A stretch of 5,222 bases of DNA from Phycisphaerales bacterium. GTDB lineage: Bacteria > Planctomycetota > Phycisphaerae > Phycisphaerales > SM1A02. The stretch covers positions 1 to 5,222 of the forward strand of contig DOVP01000045.1 of NCBI GenBank assembly GCA_003520025.1, given 5' to 3'. Positions 1 through 5,222 of the stretch are shown in pieces. Position numbers and translations under genes: made by a program. Numbering within the stretch: the stretch's first letter is position 1; every line of letters begins with the position of its first letter. The notes under the pieces are model-generated. The model saw nothing but the letters and a program-made list of their open reading frames with translations, made no database searches and was not told the DNA's origin.

Positions 1-338
1 CCGTGCATCGAGATGTTGGCGACCACCTGCTGCACATCCGCTGATGCGTAGGCATAGGCATGGATGTTGAGCGGTCCGCCGAATCCATAGATGTTGCCAT
101 CTCCGCTGACAACCGCCTCATCACCGAAGTTGAACAGCAGTGCCTCGCCACTGGGGAACTGCTCGTTGGTCGGAAAGTTGGGGCCGGTCTCCATTGACGC
201 TGACGAAAAACTTTCCCAGTGATACCAACTGGTGTCCGCGTCGCCACGCCAAGTCGGCGCGTCCTCGACGAGGAAGTCGCCCACAGCAGGGCCCGCGCAC
301 AACAGGCTGGTCAGGACAACGGTTCGCAATTGAAACAT
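1..338 (-). CDS. Secreted protein of unknown function, N-terminal part (cut by left window edge)
   Basis: The reading frame opens at ATG 338 on the minus strand and runs without a stop to the window edge (112 complete codons). The start was chosen for a strong Shine-Dalgarno, AGGAG at 350-346, seven bases upstream. An in-frame ATG at 353 would add MRRDK but has no comparable site. Residues 1-20 (MFQLRTVVLTSLLCAGPAVG) look like a Sec signal peptide with an AVG|D cleavage site. The mature part is acidic, aromatic and Gly/Asn/Ser-rich (TSWYHWESFSSASMETGPNF, then GDGNIYGFGGPLNIHAYAYA), which suggests an extracellular beta-rich domain. I cannot name a family. Its start lies 48 nt after the stop of the upstream dockerin-tailed gene on the same strand, with no terminator between, so co-transcription is likely. 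The C-terminus, where a sorting or dockerin tail would sit, is outside the window. Confidence 0.8.
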   Translation of the reverse strand, partial: MFQLRTVVLTSLLCAGPAVGDFLVEDAPTWRGDADTSWYHWESFSSASMETGPNFPTNEQFPSGEALLFNFGDEAVVSGDGNIYGFGGPLNIHAYAYASADVQQVVANISMH

Positions 339-345
339 TTTATCT

Positions 346-350
346 CTCCT
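346..350 (-). promoter_or_regulatory. Ribosome binding site (AGGAG) for the 338 start
   Basis: AGGAG on the minus strand, followed by AGATAAA and then ATG at 338. The seven-base spacing fixes ATG 338 over the in-frame ATG at 353, which has no such site upstream. Confidence 0.7.
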
Positions 351-386
351 CATTGAGCCGACATGGGCTTCAGATTTTTTGGCACG

Positions 387-1490
387 TCAACCGCTCCATC
401 CGCCGATGACCGACAGCAGGTCATCAACGTCAACGGTTCCAGAATCATTCAAGTCGGCCGGGCAACATGGGCATCGGCCAAAAGCTTCGAGGGTTGCAAG
501 CAGGTCTTCGACATCCACCACGCCATCGCCCGTCACATCACCGGCCACACCACTGGGCGGCTCGATGATGACACTCAGGGTGAGCGATGCAGGCGACGCC
601 ACGCCGAGTTCGACCAGCGTGTTCTCCTTGAGAATCCAGTCCGGATAGTTGTTCTCCCCACCGGATCCGGGCTCGGACGCGGGATGCAGGGAGGTGACCA
701 TAAAGTCAATAAGACCCTCGGAGAGAGCTCGCCGCAGATAACACTGTACATCTGGGTCATCGACTGACACGGTAAATCGAAGTGGTGTGTACGCCGGAAT
801 CAGATCGCCTGCCTGCACCCCTTCAGCGACTCCAGTTGCCCACGTGTTCGGGTCAAACCCGGTCGTGAGGTTGTTGGAGATATCCCGCGATCCGCCCTCA
901 TCATCAAAGTCAATCGGGTAACAGTTCCGAACGCCCGGATTCCAAACATCACCGAATGCTCCATCCTCTCCGAAGGACCACGGTGTCCAACCATTCCGGA
1001 ACTCAACACCACTCAGATGCGTCGGCCGGCCGGTATCTCCATCCGATGGACCGTCGGGCTCGTACGTTTCCCGAAGGTCTGTCGATGGGTCATAGGGGAT
1101 GTCGGCCGACGAGATGGAGAGTTCCAAGACGCACCCACTGACGCGATAGGAATGTGGCGGAAGGCCGACTTCCACATCGCTTCCAGTGATAAAGCCGAGC
1201 AGCACCTGTCCATCCCGATCATCGAATGAGTAGCCACTCTGGTAAGCGCTAAAGGTAGAACCAACACCCCGTGATCCAGGAGCCGTATTGAAGCCGTAAT
1301 TCCACCGGTCGAAGTCCGGGCTTGGCAGCACGATCTCGACTGAATGGGCAGTGGCAGTGAGCAGGAGGAGGCTGAACATCAGAATGGCTCCAAGAGATGA
1401 AAGAAGGCGAAATCTTATTGCGACTGACTTGCAACTACAATAGGTTTTTGGATAGACTTGTCCTTTTTCTGCCTCATACCCCTTCGTCAT
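387..1490 (-). CDS. Secreted protein with C-terminal dockerin-like double calcium-loop tail
   Basis: This is a 367-residue exported protein of planctomycete type. Residues 26-50 form a signal sequence: the charged IRFR, then the hydrophobic LLSSLGAILMFSLLLLTATA, with cleavage near AHS|V. The mature domain (about 52-310) has conserved-looking aromatic and acidic motifs (FDRWNYGFN, FDDRDGQVLLGF, VEFRNGW, VTSLHPAS, NNYPDWILKEN). I associate this pattern with a planctomycete secreted family but cannot give it a function. Residues 317-367 match a type I dockerin layout with two EF-hand-like loops. Loop 1 (D318-D329) has Asp at positions 1, 5, 9 and 12. Loop 2 (D346-D357) has Ser350 in place of Asp at position 5. 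The linker between them carries C-P-C-C (340-343). The start is uncertain. ATG 1490 includes the whole signal sequence but leaves a long N-region and only 11 bp to the divergent gene. ATG 1379 has a GGAG at 1391-1388 but cuts the signal sequence to 13 uncharged residues. Confidence 0.87.
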   Translation of the reverse strand: MTKGYEAEKGQVYPKTYCSCKSVAIRFRLLSSLGAILMFSLLLLTATAHSVEIVLPSPDFDRWNYGFNTAPGSRGVGSTFSAYQSGYSFDDRDGQVLLGFITGSDVEVGLPPHSYRVSGCVLELSISSADIPYDPSTDLRETYEPDGPSDGDTGRPTHLSGVEFRNGWTPWSFGEDGAFGDVWNPGVRNCYPIDFDDEGGSRDISNNLTTGFDPNTWATGVAEGVQAGDLIPAYTPLRFTVSVDDPDVQCYLRRALSEGLIDFMVTSLHPASEPGSGGENNYPDWILKENTLVELGVASPASLTLSVIIEPPSGVAGDVTGDGVVDVEDLLATLEAFGRCPCCPADLNDSGTVDVDDLLSVIGGWSG

Positions 1491-1501
1491 GGAGTTCTCT
1501 G
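1380..1501. promoter_or_regulatory. Divergent control region between the dockerin-protein and pseudopilin genes (start-dependent)
   Basis: Two divergent genes must be transcribed from this stretch or from inside each other's 5' ends. On the minus strand a sigma70-like pair is visible: TTGTAG (1440-1435), a 17-base spacer, and TAAGAT (1417-1412). It would give a leader of about 25 nt to ATG 1379. On the plus strand, TACAAT at 1436-1441 resembles a -10 box but has no good -35 partner; it would lead to the pseudopilin start at 1502 with a leader of about 54 nt. Both are weak consensus matches, and the minus-strand pair conflicts with use of ATG 1490. Confidence 0.25.
1491..1494 (+). promoter_or_regulatory. 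Ribosome binding site (GGAG) for the pseudopilin start at 1502
   Basis: GGAG followed by seven bases (TTCTCTG) and ATG at 1502. This places the start directly in front of the short RRTAFTIVE prepilin leader. The longer in-frame opening at 1397 would add 35 residues and bury the leader, so it is rejected. Confidence 0.6.
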
Positions 1502-2404
1502 ATGCGTCGAACCGCCTTCACCATCGTCGAAATGCTGGTGGTCATTGCTGTGCTCGGCATCTTGGCGGGCATCATTCTGCCAGCGGTGAACTCGCTCTCA
1601 TCCTCAGCCTCCACCACCCACGAGCGAGCGGCGGCTCGAGGTCTGATCGCCGGCTGGCGGCAATGGAGTTTGGAGCACAGCGGCCAACTGCTGCCAGGGC
1701 AACTCGATCTCGCGGCCCCGCTACCAGCCTCCGAATCACCGGTCGTCTTCAATGGGACACCAATTCCCGAGATCGCCCGCAGGCGATGGATCTGGCAGCT
1801 CATCCCATATCTGGATGATCCGGTCGCATCGCTCTGGGTGAATGACCAGCGAGGCTTTTGGGAACGGAACCTGCAGAACGCATCGGACCCGGCAACAGGT
1901 GTGTACCTGACCACACTCCATCCATCCTTCGGACTCAACACCGACTTCCTCGGTGGTCGTCAGTCCGACGCATGCGATATATGGACACTCACGCAGTTCA
2001 TCCAGAGTCAGGATGACGGCGCGCAGCCGCTGTTCAGCGACGCGCTGGCCCGGGTCCGCCGACCAGCGGATCTCATCGCCTTCGCATCAAGCCGCGGCCC
2101 CTTCCAAGATGGCACTGCCCAGCAAACGGTGCAGGGATACTGGCGGCTTGCTCCCCCGTGGAAACCAGCCGCTGGCGGCAGCAGCCCGCGATGGGATATC
2201 ACCGAGAACGGGCGCTTCGTGAGCCCGGAGCCTCACACAGATCCTGAATCCACGGGCGGCTTCCTCTCCCCTCGCAACGGACACCGAATCGTTGTCGCCG
2301 CGCCGGACGGCCATGTAAACCTCCAGCCCTTTGAGGCAATGGGCAACATGCGACGCTGGGCCGATGCAGCCACGGGGCCGCACTGGGCGCCGAGCCTGCC
2401 GTGA
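1502..2404 (+). CDS. Prepilin-type N-terminal cleavage/methylation protein (type II pseudopilin-like, H-X9-DG-like tail)
   Basis: This is a 300-residue pseudopilin-like protein. Residues 1-5 (MRRTA) form the short basic leader. Cleavage by prepilin peptidase is expected before F6, which would be methylated, and E10 is the conserved Glu at mature position +5. Residues 6-29 make the hydrophobic assembly helix (VVIAVLGILAGIILPAV). The remainder is a Trp- and Pro-rich soluble domain. Near the C-terminus, RNGHRIVVAAPDGHV (258-272) resembles the H-X9-DG motif of the large planctomycete prepilin family, but the His is replaced or shifted (R258/H261) and the spacing differs, so the tail is degenerate. 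Such proteins are inserted in the inner membrane and assembled into, or handled by, type II secretion or type IV pilus machinery. No secretion or pilus ATPase, prepilin peptidase or second pilin lies nearby, so it appears to be one of the free-standing paralogues common in planctomycetes. Its substrate or partner is unknown. Confidence 0.9.
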   Translation: MRRTAFTIVEMLVVIAVLGILAGIILPAVNSLSSSASTTHERAAARGLIAGWRQWSLEHSGQLLPGQLDLAAPLPASESPVVFNGTPIPEIARRRWIWQLIPYLDDPVASLWVNDQRGFWERNLQNASDPATGVYLTTLHPSFGLNTDFLGGRQSDACDIWTLTQFIQSQDDGAQPLFSDALARVRRPADLIAFASSRGPFQDGTAQQTVQGYWRLAPPWKPAAGGSSPRWDITENGRFVSPEPHTDPESTGGFLSPRNGHRIVVAAPDGHVNLQPFEAMGNMRRWADAATGPHWAPSLP

Positions 2405-2469
2405 GAGGCATAGACTTGAGTCACGCTTTGAACATCGGAATGGGAGCGAGTGACTGAAATGATCGCGTG

Positions 2470-2515
2470 CCGGCTTCCGCCTCTTTTTTGTCCAAATGAA
2501 CTACTCGGAAGCCGG
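2470..2515. repeat. Perfect 10-bp inverted repeat with 26-nt spacer
   Basis: CCGGCTTCCG at 2470-2479 is matched exactly by its reverse complement CGGAAGCCGG at 2506-2515. The 26-nt AT-rich spacer contains a run of six T (2483-2488). In RNA this would be a stable GC-rich stem with a large loop. No T-run follows the right arm, so it is not a standard intrinsic terminator. It could be a protein-binding site, an mRNA 3'-end processing or stability structure for the upstream gene, or part of the SPFH leader. Its role is unproven. Confidence 0.55.
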
Positions 2516-2594
2516 GCGCCCTCATTCCGCTACGCCCCACTGAGAAAATCTGCTCGAATGGAATCCCTAGTATCCTGTGGGGCGGTTCGGAATC

Positions 2595-2602
2595 AGAGGA
2601 GG
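2595..2602 (+). promoter_or_regulatory. Strong ribosome binding site (AGAGGAGG) for the SPFH gene
   Basis: AGAGGAGG lies seven bases ahead of ATG 2610. It is the strongest Shine-Dalgarno in the window, suggests high translation of the membrane protein, and selects ATG 2610 over the ATG two codons later. Confidence 0.75.
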
Positions 2603-2609
2603 TTGAGTC

Positions 2610-4160
2610 ATGGCCATGCTGCTGCTGCTTGTGGGACTTGTCGCTGCGATCGGACTCTTTGGGTGGGCATTCTCCTCACCGAATCCTGTGGTCAAGATCG
2701 GGGGGGCCATTGCGGCCCTTGTTGTGCTGTTCCTGTTCGTGCTGTTCAGTTCGATCAGGCACGTGGCAGAGGATGAGGTCGGAGTCGTCATCAAACACTT
2801 CGGGGACGAATTACCCTCGGGCACAATCATCGCCACCAACAACGAAAAAGGGCCGCAGGCACACATCCTCGGGCCGGGTTGGCACTTCTGGCTTTGGCCC
2901 GGGCTCTATGACATCGAAATCGAACCGATCGTCACAGTGTCCAGTGAACAAGTCGGACTCATCACGGCCGTTGATGGAGTGCCGCTCCCGCAGGGACAAG
3001 CCTTCGCCGCCGAATGGGATCAGCCAGCCGACATGCTTCGCGCCGAGCACTTCCTTGTCGCAGGCAACGGCAATCGCGGTCCACAAGCATCGGTGCTGAA
3101 ACCGGGCAACTATCGACTCAATACGCGGCTGTTCAAAGTCGATCTGACCGACGCAACCAATATCCCCAAGGCCATGGTCGGTGTGATCAAGTCCAATGTC
3201 GGTGAGTCGTCAACTGCCGCCGACGGCCAAGTTGCGAGTGTCGTCGAAAAGGGCCAGCGCGGCATCTGGAAAGAGCCGCTGTACCCCGACAAGCTCTACC
3301 TCAATACCAAGGCCTATGAGGTCACACTGCTCTCAACCGAGCAGCAGATCATCCGCTACGGCATCGGGCCTGCGGCCGCACAGGGTACGGATGGGCGAGA
3401 AATCGAAGTACGAACATCCGACGGCTTTACCTTTCCGGTCGATGTCCGCGTTGAGTTCCGTATCAATCCAACCGACGCGCCGCAGGTCGTGGCCGAGTTT
3501 GGCGGTGATGACGCCAAGTTGCAGCGGTATCTCGCCTCAGTCGTGCGAGCGATCTTCCGCAACAACGCCGAGAACGTGAAAGCCCTCGACTATGTGCAGC
3601 AGCGATCGCAGCAAGAGTCATCGAGTACAGACACCATCCGATCAGAGATGGGCCAGGTTGGCGTCAGCGTCAATGCCGTTCGTATTGGTCAAATCGGCGA
3701 TGACGCCTCGCTCGGCGAGTTGCTCAAAACGCAGACGGACCGCGAAATCGCGATTCAAGAGCAGATCACGTTCCAAGAGCAGCAGCGAGCCGCCGAAGAG
3801 CAGAAGGCCCTGAGCCGCACCAAGCAGGAAGCGGACGAAGAAGCAAACCTCGCCACCGCCACCTACGCGGTCAAGATCGCCGAGCAATCCAAGGAACAGG
3901 TCCTCATCGAAGCGGCCGCCGAAGCAGAAGCCATCAAGATCAAGGCTGAAGCCCAGGCCGAACTCTTCCGCAAACTTGCCGAGGAAATCGGAATGCAGAA
4001 CGCTGCGCTTCTGGAACTGCTGAAGATCATCGGCGAGCGGGAGATTGAAATCACACCCCGCGTCATGGTTGTCGGTGGCTCAGATGGCGGCGGTCACGAA
4101 GGAACGGCACTCATCGGCACCATGCTCGACACCATGGTGCAGCGGTCAGATCCCAAGTAG
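2610..4160 (+). CDS. SPFH/band-7 (flotillin-like) membrane scaffold protein
   Basis: This 516-residue protein belongs by architecture to the SPFH (stomatin, prohibitin, flotillin, HflK/C) superfamily, whose members oligomerise at membranes and organise microdomains or control membrane proteases. Two hydrophobic segments (about 3-20 and 30-48) form an N-terminal membrane hairpin or anchor. Residues 58-248 contain three similar units, each of the form VGxI...G...(L/K)xPGxYxLN...LYxVxL (see findings). The SPFH core follows, with REIEVRTSDGFTFPVDVRVE and FRINPTD at about 263-289. Residues about 374-465 are an uninterrupted Glu/Gln/Ala/Lys-rich helix (QEQITFQEQQRAAEEQKAL, then AAAEAEAIKIKAEAQAELF), typical of the flotillin-type coiled coil. 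A Gly-rich tail (488-497) closes the protein. No NfeD-type or protease partner gene is adjacent. The function is likely membrane scaffolding in the cell envelope; the specific client is unknown. The exact subfamily (flotillin or prohibitin-like) cannot be settled by eye. Confidence 0.92.
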   Translation: MAMLLLLVGLVAAIGLFGWAFSSPNPVVKIGGAIAALVVLFLFVLFSSIRHVAEDEVGVVIKHFGDELPSGTIIATNNEKGPQAHILGPGWHFWLWPGLYDIEIEPIVTVSSEQVGLITAVDGVPLPQGQAFAAEWDQPADMLRAEHFLVAGNGNRGPQASVLKPGNYRLNTRLFKVDLTDATNIPKAMVGVIKSNVGESSTAADGQVASVVEKGQRGIWKEPLYPDKLYLNTKAYEVTLLSTEQQIIRYGIGPAAAQGTDGREIEVRTSDGFTFPVDVRVEFRINPTDAPQVVAEFGGDDAKLQRYLASVVRAIFRNNAENVKALDYVQQRSQQESSSTDTIRSEMGQVGVSVNAVRIGQIGDDASLGELLKTQTDREIAIQEQITFQEQQRAAEEQKALSRTKQEADEEANLATATYAVKIAEQSKEQVLIEAAAEAEAIKIKAEAQAELFRKLAEEIGMQNAALLELLKIIGEREIEITPRVMVVGGSDGGGHEGTALIGTMLDTMVQRSDPK

Positions 4161-4171
4161 ACAGCGACCGG

Positions 4172-4621
4172 TCACTGACGCACGATGATCTGGCCCATCC
4201 ACCGCTCGTCGCTTGATGAGAGGCCGGTGCCGGGCCTGACGAGCGCAAGGCTCAGAAGCGTTTCGCCTAGGCCCACCGCCTCGAATCTCAGTTGCTGCAT
4301 TCCGACCAGATCTTGACGGGCTTCCTGCTCGGGCGTCTGCTCGTAGCGGTTCCCGTCCGGCATCAGCACCGCTCCATCGGGCCGCCGCAGCATCTGCCAG
4401 ACACGACCCGAGGTGGGGCTTTCCGGCAGTTCAACCATCAAAATCTGCCCTACCCGCAGTTCAATCACTCCACCCGCCTGAGCCAATCCGGCGATGACCT
4501 CGTTCTCATTGCTTGACCTGCTCGTGCGGTTGCCGGCTTCACAAGCCTGTAGCCCAAGTCCCATACCGATTGCCAGAACCAGCACCACCAAGACCCCAAT
4601 GCATCCAAATGGGTTCCTCAT
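4172..4621 (-). CDS. Chagasin-like (I42-type) cysteine-peptidase inhibitor, putative lipoprotein
   Basis: This is a 149-residue exported protein. Residues 8-24 are hydrophobic, followed by LQAC27, a near-lipobox with Gln at -2, so Cys27 may be lipidated and the protein anchored in the envelope. A polar linker (28-48) leads to a domain of about 100 residues with the chagasin order of motifs. V52-V63 is a first strand, and ESPTSGRVW (67-75) matches the NPTTGYxW L2 loop that enters the peptidase active site. DLVGMQQLRFEAVGLGE (104-120) corresponds to the L4 region and following strand, and LVRPG (127-131) stands where the L6 RPW loop is expected. The final strand is GQIIVRQ. Known family members are tight inhibitors of papain-like (C1) peptidases; inhibition here is inferred. 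Deviations are Ser68 for Asn in L2 and Gly131 for Trp in L6. The gene converges on the SPFH gene with 11 nt between stop codons and no evident terminator. No clear Shine-Dalgarno precedes ATG 4621. Confidence 0.8.
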   Translation of the reverse strand: MRNPFGCIGVLVVLVLAIGMGLGLQACEAGNRTSRSSNENEVIAGLAQAGGVIELRVGQILMVELPESPTSGRVWQMLRRPDGAVLMPDGNRYEQTPEQEARQDLVGMQQLRFEAVGLGETLLSLALVRPGTGLSSSDERWMGQIIVRQ

Positions 4622-4677
4622 GCCCGAAGTGTACTCTGATACGTAGAATCCACGCCCTTCCCCACACGGAGTGCCTC
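4622..4677. promoter_or_regulatory. Short divergent intergenic region, probable promoter area
   Basis: These 56 bp separate the divergent starts of the inhibitor (4621, minus) and the unknown gene (4678, plus). TAGAAT at 4644-4649 is a five-of-six match to a plus-strand -10 box, but no -35 match lies 16-18 bases upstream, so only the general location is proposed. Confidence 0.3.
4668..4671 (+). promoter_or_regulatory. Ribosome binding site (GGAG) for the 4678 start
   Basis: GGAG, six bases (TGCCTC), then ATG at 4678. It supports this ATG as the start of the right-edge gene. Confidence 0.55.
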
Positions 4678-5222
4678 ATGACCATCACCATCGCCTGCTC
4701 AGACCCCACCGACGAACTCATTGCCCGCCATGGGGAGTCATTCCGGGAACGCATCGAGGCTGGTGCGGCCCGTGTCCACGAGCGGTGGACCGAGGCTGAT
4801 GGTGATGACGCGGCGTTTCATGCCTTCTGCCTTGATCACTTCGTCGCCGACCCCCAGCGGCTCACCGACCTGATCGACCGCCTCGAAAAGGCCACCGAGC
4901 AGATCGGCGGTCATCTGTACGAAATGCACCGAACGCTCCGACGATGGTCGGATCTACGCGGCGATCGCATGGACGAAATTGATGACCTGCTCGCCATGTT
5001 CGATCCGGCGCCGGACCTGAGCGACCAGTTCTACAAGCAGAAGATCGCCTTCGTGGCCTTGCTCAATCTCGACCGCCCGGACCTCCAAACGATGCTCGAT
5101 CAGGGCGACCAATGGACCGCCGAGCAGTGGGCCGCCGTGCGCATCTGCCGCGGCTTCGGCCCGCGGATCCCCGAGTCGGTGTCTGAACTGGCGCGTGAAC
5201 TCGGACACCGCGCCGACACCTT
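4678..5222 (+). CDS. Helical cytoplasmic protein of unknown function, N-terminal part (cut by right window edge)
   Basis: An open frame runs from ATG 4678 to the edge, 181 complete codons without a stop. GC is strong at third positions, as in the neighbouring genes. The product begins MTITIACSDPTDELIARHGE and has no signal peptide or membrane segment, so it is probably cytoplasmic. It is rich in Asp, Leu, Arg and Trp and appears mostly helical: RERIEAGAARVHERW (about 23-37), FCLDHFVADPQRLTDLIDRL, then LYEMHRTLRRWSDL. Next come DQFYKQKIAFVALLNLDRPD (about 117-136), TAEQWAAVRICRGFGPRIP and SELARELG. The KIAFVALLN and EQWA segments look like conserved-protein motifs, and I loosely associate them with large uncharacterised bacterial proteins. 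I cannot assign a family and see no catalytic motif in this part. It is divergent from the chagasin-like gene, 56 bp away, so regulation may be shared; a functional link is not shown. Confidence 0.8.
   Translation, partial: MTITIACSDPTDELIARHGESFRERIEAGAARVHERWTEADGDDAAFHAFCLDHFVADPQRLTDLIDRLEKATEQIGGHLYEMHRTLRRWSDLRGDRMDEIDDLLAMFDPAPDLSDQFYKQKIAFVALLNLDRPDLQTMLDQGDQWTAEQWAAVRICRGFGPRIPESVSELARELGHRADT

Larger units (their letters stand above)
2405..2609. other. Intergenic region upstream of the SPFH gene
   Basis: These 205 nt separate two co-directional genes. I see no believable coding frame and no stem followed by a T-run that would act as an intrinsic terminator for the pseudopilin gene. 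The only clear structure is the inverted repeat at 2470-2515. TAGTAT at 2568-2573 is a possible -10 box about 37 nt ahead of the SPFH start, but the expected -35 position (around AAAATC, 2545-2550) does not match consensus, so no promoter is called. Confidence 0.5.

Noticed and set aside
350..364. Tiny upstream frame ATG TCG GCT CAA TGA (MSAQ) ahead of the left-edge gene, minus strand
   Set aside because: Four codons with no ribosome site of its own; such a frame is expected by chance. I could not support a leader-peptide role.
1397..1501. 35-residue N-terminal extension of the pseudopilin from ATG 1397
   Set aside because: It would place the prepilin leader deep inside the protein. ATG 1502 has a GGAG at the correct distance and gives the normal short basic leader.
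1474..1941. 155-residue minus-strand frame inside the pseudopilin gene
   Set aside because: It is antisense to a well-supported gene, Ser/Arg-rich, with no domain or signal; it is a shadow of GC-rich codon use.
2470..2488. GC-rich arm followed by a T-run as an intrinsic terminator for the pseudopilin gene
   Set aside because: The T-run lies in the loop of the repeat and not after the second arm, so the hairpin would not terminate in the standard way.
2450..2776. 108-residue plus-strand frame across the intergenic region
   Set aside because: It overlaps the SPFH start in another frame and has a Cys/Arg-rich composition typical of an out-of-frame reading of GC-rich coding DNA. No family motif is present.
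3729..4004. Repeat-rich Glu/Ala/Lys stretch in the SPFH gene as a DNA repeat
   Set aside because: The pattern is at protein level (coiled coil) with varied codons; no tandem DNA repeat is present.
4738..5208. Two minus-strand frames (4738-4929 and 4954-5208) antisense to the right-edge gene
   Set aside because: The plus-strand frame is longer, has a ribosome site and uninterrupted coding character across both. The antisense products look like mirror reads of Asp/Leu/Arg-rich codons.

Overview
The window looks like a chromosomal segment from a GC-rich planctomycete, most probably of the Phycisphaerae/Phycisphaerales type. This is inferred from two sequence traits. One is a secreted protein ending in a dockerin-like tail of two Asp-rich loops (GDVTGDGVVDVEDLL and DLNDSGTVDVDDLL) separated by a Cys/Pro linker. 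The other is a free-standing prepilin-like protein with the AFTIVEMLVVIAVLGILAG leader and a degenerate H-X9-DG-type tail. No rRNA, tRNA, CRISPR array, insertion sequence or phage gene is visible. All the genes use similar GC-rich codons, so nothing points to recent transfer.

Layout: positions 1-338 (minus) hold the start of a secreted protein cut by the left edge. Positions 387-1490 (minus) hold a secreted protein with the dockerin-like tail, 48 nt upstream of the first and probably in the same transcript. Divergent from it is a 300-residue pseudopilin-like protein (1502-2404, plus). A 205-nt gap with a 10-bp perfect inverted repeat precedes a 516-residue membrane-anchored SPFH/band-7 (flotillin-like) protein (2610-4160, plus). 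A chagasin-family (I42-type) protease-inhibitor lipoprotein (4172-4621, minus) converges on it with 11 nt between the stop codons. A helical protein of unknown function starts divergently at 4678 and runs off the right edge.

Functional picture: every identifiable product is secreted, membrane-anchored or envelope-associated. The left half deals with exported proteins and a pilin-like export/surface component. The right half has a membrane scaffold protein and an envelope-anchored cysteine-peptidase inhibitor. I see no convincing multi-gene novel system. The points most worth a second look are three vault-like repeats ahead of the SPFH core, the variant chagasin loops, the Cys-rich dockerin linker, and the unresolved start of the dockerin protein.
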